64,000 nucleotides of DNA. Origin: Lolium rigidum. Its lineage: Eukaryota; Streptophyta; Magnoliopsida; Poales; Poaceae. The stretch is taken from NCBI RefSeq assembly GCF_022539505.1, contig NC_061508.1:265676736-265740735 (forward strand), given 5' to 3'. The position numbers were made by a program, and so were the translations under genes. The notes beneath the pieces are model-generated. The model searched no databases and was not told the DNA's origin. It worked only from the letters and a program-made list of their open reading frames with translations. This document shows positions 58,304 to 64,000 of this stretch, piece by piece (the first letter of the stretch is position 1; every line of letters starts with the position of its first letter).

Positions 58304-60650
58304 ACTCCACTTAGGCCAAGAGCCTAAGCTTGGGGGAGGTATACCGGCATCACTCATTCTTTGCATATTATGGTTGCTGGATACTTGCACATACTTGCTT
58401 TGTTCGTTTGAGTGGTTTTCTAATGAGAGGAAGATGATATTTGGGGAAGTGCTGCCTGAAAACAGATTCTGGAACGTTACCGTAAAAATTCTCAGAAATA
58501 GCCAGAGCGTCATTTTGAGCTGCAAATTTTTGTGCAGGTTCCCCAGGTTGTTATCTAACTTTCATTAGTTGAACACTTTTTGAACTGAGCAACGTAAGAT
58601 TTTTGTAAAAATCGATTTCTGTACTGCTGTCAGGTTTTGGCAGATTTCTGCCATCTCGCTTTTCTGTGTTTCTTTTAGTTTGCTATTTCTTGTTTTCGCT
58701 TTGTTTCTTTCCCAAAACACAAAAAGACCAAAAATATTTCTGTTGTTTCTCTTCACCATTTGTTTGCTTTGGTTTCTTGCATTTGTTTCGCTTTATTTGC
58801 TATTGCTAGTTTGCTATAAGAAAACCCAAAAAGATTTTGCTTTGTTTGCTTGTTTCCTCTTGTTCTTATTCTCAAATTTGAAAACACCAAAAATATTTGC
58901 TGTTCTTCTTTGGTTTGTAAAGTTCTTTATGAGTTCAATGGTCTTCGGTGGCTGGAGCGTGGTTTTCATTTCATATTATCCAAGCTACACAAGTGAAAAG
59001 GCAATAATGACGATCTACGACAATCCGATTGTGGTGAGAGGCTGGTATGAACTCTATTTGTTTTCATTTTTGTACATATACTCATCCATGTGAGCATGCT
59101 TAGTTGGTTCATGTGAGGTATATGTTATTTGAGAAAGTCTAGTAGTTTATGATCTCTCATGTTTAGCTCCAATCTATTAATATGAGTAGCATGTCATGGA
59201 TGTTTGCTTGCATTGTTTTATTCATAAGTAAGTATGGCATTGTGGTATCCTCCTCTGAATAATTCATTTATATCGACTTGGCACATGCTCACGCATGCAT
59301 ATGACTGAACAAGAGTCAATTAAGCCTCAATGATTTACATTGCTTCAGAGTTCTTGTATCACTTTTATGCCTCAGTTAATTTATTTTGCCGCAAGCATGA
59401 TTATGACAGCTACTGCTCTCTTGATTTGTCGCTCCCTAGTCTTTTTGCTAGCCTTCACTTGTACTGAGCGGGAACGCTGCTCGTGCCTCCAAACACATGA
59501 AAACCAAGTTATTCCGAGTGTCCACCATAAATACCTATTCATGGCATTTCAAACCATTCCAAGTAAATTCTCATGCGCTACCTTTAAAATCTTCAAAATG
59601 CTTCTTAATTTGTGTTAATGTTTCATAGCTCATGAGGAAGTATGTGGTGTTTAGCTTTCAACCTTGTCATTTACTTTTGACGGACTCTCATATGGAATAG
59701 TGGCACATCCGCTTATCCAATAATTTTGCAAAAAGAGCTGGCAATGGGATTCCCGAGTCCCGAATTAATTAACTTAAATAGACACTCCTCCATGGTTTGT
59801 GATTGTTGGACGGCACCCGAAGGATTCGGTTAGCCATGGCTTGTGTAAGCAAAGGTTGGGGGGAGTGTCATCATCATAATAAAACTAAAATAAAAAGGCA
59901 CTCCTTCATGGTATGAGATTGTTGGCAGGCACCCGAGGATTCGGTTAGCCATGGTTTGTGCAAGAAAGGTTGGAAGGAGTGCCACATAAATATGCAAATA
60001 ATTCATGGGAGCCGCTCTTGAAAGTCCGGTTGGCGAGGTAGTTAGTGTACCCATTACCATTCGTTGACAACAACAAACACCTCTCAAAATAATTTTACTC
60101 CTGCTTTATAAAAATGAAAAGCTCTAGCGCATGTTAATCCCTGCTTCCCTCTGCGAAGGGTCAATCTTTTACTTTTATGTTGTGTCTCCATTATTTCTTT
60201 GAGTACTATCTTGAGAGCACAACTGTCATTCTTAGTATAATATGCTTGTCTCAAAATATGATTGATTGTGGTATAACTTTGATGCATTTATCTTTTGACA
60301 ATCACTACTTCTAGTCTTTCTATGAACTCCAGAGGTGCCCGGGCATTTATGTTTTGCCAATCAAATACAGGCAAGCGAGATACCACTTTATCATACTCTC
60401 TTATGAACATTGCAATCTTGCTTATATACATGATTCATGATGCTTATTATTAATTGTTGGTACCTCTTCATGATTGACATAGCTGTTAGATGATCTTATT
60501 TGCATGTGTCTCATTATGAACTGCTTAAGTATTAGCCATAACATGAGAATATATACATCATATGAGCAAATGTGTTCGTGAAAGTTCTTTTATCGCTCAG
60601 TTGTTAACTGAATTGCTTGAGGACAAGCAATAAGCTAAGCTTGGGGGAGT
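58304..60650 (+). mobile_element. Non-coding internal region of element D
   Basis: No conserved ORF; the 137-codon T-rich frame at 58680 is low complexity (pyrimidine-rich, with TTTGCT-type repeats). 59615-60090 matches 37862-38370 of element A. Within it a unit of about 110 bp (GGCACCCG(A)AGGATTCGGTTA) is present twice, at 59770-59875 and 59895-59990. Ends in the polypurine tract. Confidence 0.75.
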
Positions 60651-62047
60651 TGATACGTCCAAAACGTATCTACTTTCCCGAACACTTTTGCTATTGTTTG
60701 GCCTCTAATTTGTGTATTTTGGATGCAACTAACACGGACTAACGCTGTTTTCAGCAGAACCGCTCTCGGTGTCTCGTTTTTGTGCAGAAATCCAACTTTC
60801 GGGAAAAACCTCGGAATTTATGCGAAGGCCCTATTTTCCCAGGAAACTAACGGAGCCGAAGGGCAATTGAAGTGGAGGCCCGAGGGCCCCACACCATAGG
60901 GCGGCGCGGCCCGGGGGGCCCGCGCGGCCCTGTGGTGTGGCCCCCTCGGCCGGCCTCCGACGCCCTCCTTCGGACTACTTATTCGCCTCGACCTAAAAAC
61001 GCACGGAGAGAAGTCGAAGTCGCCAGAAACCCTCCGGAACGCCGCCACATCGCGAAACTCCGTCGCGGGAGCCAGAAGTCTCCGTTCTGGCACTCCGCCG
61101 GGACGGGGAATTGGAGGAGATCATCGCCGCCATCACCGCCAACGCCTCTCCATCAACCAGCAATGTTTCCCCCATCCATGTGTGAGTAATTCCCCCGCTG
61201 TAGGCCGAAGGGGATGGTAGGGATTGGATGAGATTGGTCATGTAATAGCATAAGATTGTTAGGGCATAGTGCCTAGTGTCCGTAGATGGTACTTTTATGA
61301 TATTGTTGCAACTTGTTATGCTTAATGCTTGTCACTAGGGCCCGAGTGCCATGATCTCAGATCTGAACATGTTATTGTTTCATCATGATATTCATTGTTT
61401 ATGATCTTACTCGCAAGTTGTATACACATGTCGCTGTCCGGAACCAATGGCCCCGAAGTGACGAAATCGGGACAACCGGAGGGGATGGTAGTGATGTGAG
61501 GATCACATGTGTTCACGGAGTGTTAATGCTTTGCTCCGGTACTCTATTAAAAGGAGTACCTTAATATCCAAGTAGTTTCCCTTGAGGCCCGGCTGCCACC
61601 GGCTGGTAGGACAAAAGATGTTGTGCAAGTTTCTCATTGCGAGCACGTACGACTATAATTGGAACACATGCCTATTGATTGATTAGTACTTGGATACCGT
61701 TTTATTATTATCCGCAAATGCCCTGCTATGATTGTTACATGAGTTTCTCTCATCCATGCAACGCCCGTCATCCGTCCCCGTGCCTACAGTATTTTAATCC
61801 TGCTGTTTACTAAAATCACTACTGCTGTCTTTGTTACTCTCTGCTCGTTATTTCACTACCGCTGCTACTATAAAACTGTTACTACCGATAAACTCTTGCG
61901 AGCAAGTCTCGTTTCCAGGTGCAGCTGAATTGACAACTCCGTTGTTAAGGCTTTCAAGTATTCTTTGTCTCCCCTTGTGTCGAATCAATAAATTGGGTAA
62001 TACTTCCCTCGAAGACTGTTGCGATCCCCTATACTTGTGGGTCATCA
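60651..62047 (+). repeat. 3' LTR of element D
   Basis: 1397 bp, partner of 52706-54106, with the GC palindrome at about 60898-60930. Followed by target copy ATTCG (62048-62052) and the second half of the AP2 frame. Confidence 0.9.
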
Positions 62048-62750
62048 ATTCGCGCCGGCGGCTTCCGCGTCACCCTCGGCACCTTCACCATGCCGGAGCT
62101 GGTGACGCGCGTCTACCAAGCGGGCGCGTGGCAATTCCGGCGCCCGCGGCGCGACCTCAACTTCCAGGACGTCGAATCGCTGGAGGAGGCAGAGTTTCTG
62201 GTGCCCGCGCCGCGCCTCGCCAGCGAGGAGGACTGTTGCCGCCACCGCCAGGTGCAACCCCGCATTGCCATCGCTGAGCGCGACGAAGAGCTGATAGGCC
62301 AGTGGAGGGAGCAGTTCCCCAGCGACGTCGACAACACGGAGGCGTTCTTCGCGGACCTCAGGGCGCAGCGTAGGTCCGCCAGGCGCCGCCATCGCCGAGT
62401 TCGAGCTCGAGAACTCGAACACGACTTGGGGCGAAAATGATCCTCGCTGGGACGACATTTGGACTGCGACCACCTCCGACGATGACGACAAGTAGACTAT
62501 TTTTATTATCTATGTATTTCAATGTTTTTCTGGCGCTGTAGATCTTCTATTTAAACTAGTTTAAATCAAAATATGTTTTTGGCGCTGCAAATTAGCGCGT
62601 CCGCTGCGGGCGCTTTTTCAGCGGACCACCCGTGCTGCCAAATAGCGTGTCCGATGAAGGGAATTTCGGCGCAGCGCGCTAACTGTTTGCAGCGTGCGTG
62701 ACATTGGTTTTGCAGCGGCCAGATTATTACGTCTCTGTTGGAGATGCTCT

Positions 62751-62955
62751 TACAAATTAGAATGAGGCCTTACAATCCGTACGAGTAAATGAACATACAT
62801 CTCAGTAAGCATGCACGTCGACAGAATCTAGCTAAATAAAACCAGTTGGTATTGTTTATTCAAGAAAGTATGCAAATCCTAACCGGTAGTCATACTCATC
62901 ATGAAGGATGGAACTAATAAATCAGATGATCGCTATTGGAGAAAGTAAACTGTGC
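62751..62955. other. 3' flank of the second BBE gene
   Basis: About 200 bp of AT-rich DNA between the TIR element and the BBE stop codon; it should hold the 3' UTR. No other feature seen. Confidence 0.5.
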
Positions 62956-64000
62956 TCACTTTTGACCTTGGATCAGAGGCGGGATGCTCTGCTCGTTTCT
63001 GAAATAGTCAGTGGGGTCGACGGCCGCCTTCACCGACGCGAGCCTCTCGAAGTTGCTCATGAAGTACTTCTCGCCCCAAACCTTGCCGCCGTCGAACGTG
63101 CTGATGTCGCCCACCACCACGTTCCGCCCGATGTCCAGATCCCGGTAGTTCACGTACGCCTCCCTCGTGTTGTTGCTCACGTGCTTCCCCATCAACTCGT
63201 AGAAGTTGGCGAGCCAGGTAGTGGTCGCCGTGCCGTCGCCCTGCCAGAACACGATGTACTGGATGTTGAAGAGCACGCCGTTGCGGTGCGGGTACGGCGT
63301 GGCGGCGGCTGGTACGGTCCCCATGAACCCTCCGTGGGGCTCGAGGATGATCATCCCGGCTGCGTTCATCTCGAACCAGGAAATGATGTTGCTCCAGTCG
63401 AGCTTGGAGATGGCGGTCCGGACGTAGTCGGACTTGTTCTTGGTGAAGGTGCTCAGGCTCGTGTTCCGGCTGAGGAGCGCCTCCACGTCGGTGTTGCCGG
63501 AGTTGATGAAGGCCGCGGACTCGAGCCAGGTCATGGAGTGGCAGTCAGCGGTCGTCATGTTGAGCTCGGGGAACTTACTGCGCATCGTCACCGCTAGCAA
63601 CCTGCACGTGCCGAGGAATAGAGCCTGGAACAGGGCTTGGTCCCTCTGCACGATCACCCTTATGGTGAGGTCGTCGGTGAGTGATGGCCCGACTTCTTGC
63701 CATTTGGTGAGGATCTCTACGGTGCCTTGGTCAAGCGCCTTTCCGATGTTGAACACCGTGACTATGGAGGGGACATGAACAAGCTGGACCTTCCAGGAGA
63801 GGACGATGCCGAAGCTCTCCCCGCCGCCGCCTCGGATGGCCCAGAAGAGGTCCTCCCCCATGCCGGCCCTGTCGAGGAGATCACCGTTGGCGTTGACCAG
63901 CTTGGCGTCGATGACCTTGTCGATGGAGAGGCCATGCTTGCGCATCATCATGCCGATGGCGCCGCCGCTGAAGTGGCCGCCTACACCAATGGTCGAGCAC
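62956..64000 (-). CDS. BBE-like FAD oxidoreductase, 5' part off window
   Basis: Open from the window edge to TGA 62956 (347 codons seen). The frame does not start at the internal ATG 63951: it runs upstream through [16 protein letters not shown] to base 64000, so the signal peptide and the His flavin anchor lie outside. The first visible residue is the Cys that would link [13 protein letters not shown] has Ala for the usual Gly of GGGxG, and His where the pollen-allergen-type gene has Asn. Also present: [15 protein letters not shown], the BBE-domain [13 protein letters not shown], and [12 protein letters not shown] at the end. Many substitutions against the gene at 26076 place it in another subclade of the family. 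Secreted flavoprotein oxidising an unknown alcohol or sugar substrate, by family. No frame damage in the visible part. Confidence 0.9.
   Translation of the reverse strand, partial: CSTIGVGGHFSGGAIGMMMRKHGLSIDKVIDAKLVNANGDLLDRAGMGEDLFWAIRGGGGESFGIVLSWKVQLVHVPSIVTVFNIGKALDQGTVEILTKWQEVGPSLTDDLTIRVIVQRDQALFQALFLGTCRLLAVTMRSKFPELNMTTADCHSMTWLESAAFINSGNTDVEALLSRNTSLSTFTKNKSDYVRTAISKLDWSNIISWFEMNAAGMIILEPHGGFMGTVPAAATPYPHRNGVLFNIQYIVFWQGDGTATTTWLANFYELMGKHVSNNTREAYVNYRDLDIGRNVVVGDISTFDGGKVWGEKYFMSNFERLASVKAAVDPTDYFRNEQSIPPLIQGQK

Larger units (their letters stand above)
52706..62047 (+). mobile_element. Gypsy LTR retrotransposon D (gag-protease plus env-position ORF)
   Basis: LTRs 52706-54106 (1401 bp) and 60651-62047 (1397 bp) start TGATACGTCCAAAACGTATC and end GTGGGTCATCA, flanked by ATTCG copies (52701-52705, 62048-62052). 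The primer site (CCGGCGCCGTTGCCGGGGAG, about 54118-54137) fits Asp-tRNA; the purine tract AGCTTGGGGGAGT precedes the 3' LTR. It encodes gag-protease and, after a non-coding segment, an ORF in the env position; reverse transcriptase, RNase H and integrase are absent. Gag type and ORF order suggest the Athila branch (Sabrina/Fatima group), from memory. The close LTR match indicates a recent insertion. Confidence 0.92.
52626..62493 (+). pseudogene. AP2/ERF-like gene split by element D
   Basis: ATG 52626 opens MSPRRHGSSGFRGVRARPTG with TFYAEIR, where element D enters at ATTCG (52701-52705). After it the same frame resumes at 62053 with AGGFRVTLGTFTMPELVTRV and then RRPRRDLNFQDV. FRGVR, YAEIR and LGTF are the strand motifs of the AP2/ERF DNA-binding fold; the usual AAxAYDxAA helix is altered to TRVYQAGAWQF. 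A one-base shift near 62385 puts the acidic end (NDPRWDDIWTATTSDDDDK, stop 62491-62493) in another frame. Normal AP2/ERF proteins bind GCC/DRE boxes in the nucleus. Without D and the shift, about 170 residues. Position inside a TIR element suggests a transposon passenger and not a standard host regulator. Confidence 0.7.
52321..62750 (+). mobile_element. TIR DNA element carrying an AP2-like ORF
   Basis: The left end GAGCATCTCCAACAGAGGCG (52321-52340) is the inverted copy of the right end CGTCTCTGTTGGAGATGCTC (62730-62749), one mismatch in 20. The flanks TTG and TTA could be a mutated 3-bp duplication, as in PIF/Harbinger elements, but this is uncertain. Without the inserted element D it is about 1.08 kb and consists of a GC-rich promoter, the AP2-like ORF and an AT-rich tail. 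It is non-autonomous, with no transposase. I recall similar AP2-like ORFs as abundant in grass genomes, which would fit a mobile family. Confidence 0.65.

Noticed and set aside
62908..63597. 229-codon plus-strand ORF opposite the second BBE gene
   Set aside because: Same reason; antisense shadow of a GC-biased CDS.
63951..63951. ATG at 63951 as the start of the second BBE gene
   Set aside because: The frame stays open to base 64000 with the flavin-site motif CSTIGVGG, so the true start is outside.
1..64000. CRISPR arrays, rRNA, tRNA or endogenous viral genes
   Set aside because: No regular short repeats with spacers, no conserved RNA core sequences, and no capsid, movement or viral polymerase motifs were seen; the only reverse transcriptase belongs to the LINE.

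Overview
The window is a piece of a grass nuclear chromosome, almost certainly a pooid (wheat, rye, oat or ryegrass group). The evidence is nested LTR retrotransposons with the TGATACGTCTCCGACGTATC and TGATACGTCCAAAACGTATC termini common in that group, a Helitron, CACTA-, Mutator- and Stowaway-like pieces, and two intronless berberine-bridge-enzyme-like (BBE-like) genes, one of which closely matches the group 4 grass pollen allergens (Phl p 4 / Lol p 4 type). The genus cannot be resolved from the sequence alone. No tRNA, rRNA, CRISPR or prokaryote-style operon was seen.

Layout. 1-2980: 3' end of a Gypsy element. 2981-8622: old mosaic with a truncated LTR, a Mutator transposase fragment, a MITE, a B3-domain gene relic and a GRF-zinc-finger gene relic. 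8623-22944: a complete minus-strand Gypsy element (C, target duplication GCCAC), whose 3' LTR is split by a second complete element (B, 9340-16604, target duplication GTATG). 22945-26075: truncated repeats and gene 3' flank. 26076-27653: intact minus-strand group 4 pollen-allergen-type BBE gene with a TATA box. 27740-31539: intergenic DNA with CACTA-like repeats. 31540-41640: minus-strand RTE-type LINE split by Gypsy element A (33856-40624, target duplication CCCTC). 42306-49473: Helitron holding a poly(A) retroposon and exon-like fragments. 51218-51345: BBE relic. 51424-51847: MITE with a perfect 9-bp duplication. 52321-62750: TIR DNA element carrying an AP2/ERF-like ORF, split inside the AP2 domain by Gypsy element D (52706-62047, target duplication ATTCG). 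62956-64000: 3' two thirds of a second BBE-like gene, cut by the window edge.

How it fits together. The two BBE genes and the relic share one strand and look like the remains of a tandem array pushed apart by transposons. Removing the AP2 element and the MITE brings the relic to about 1.2 kb from the second gene. Only the BBE genes look like working host genes; nearly everything else is mobile DNA or its debris.

The strongest unusual signals are: (i) a recurrent CTG/CAG to CTCG/CGAG (or CG) length change that explains all seven frame breaks in element D gag-protease and also separates paired LTRs, which suggests systematic read error at methylated CHG sites; (ii) an LTR that has swallowed a copy of its own primer-binding site; (iii) the AP2 domain inside a TIR element; (iv) retroelement ORFs of unknown role (an acidic orphan ORF, an antisense Ser/acidic ORF, and an env-position ORF behind an intron and an LTR-like hairpin).
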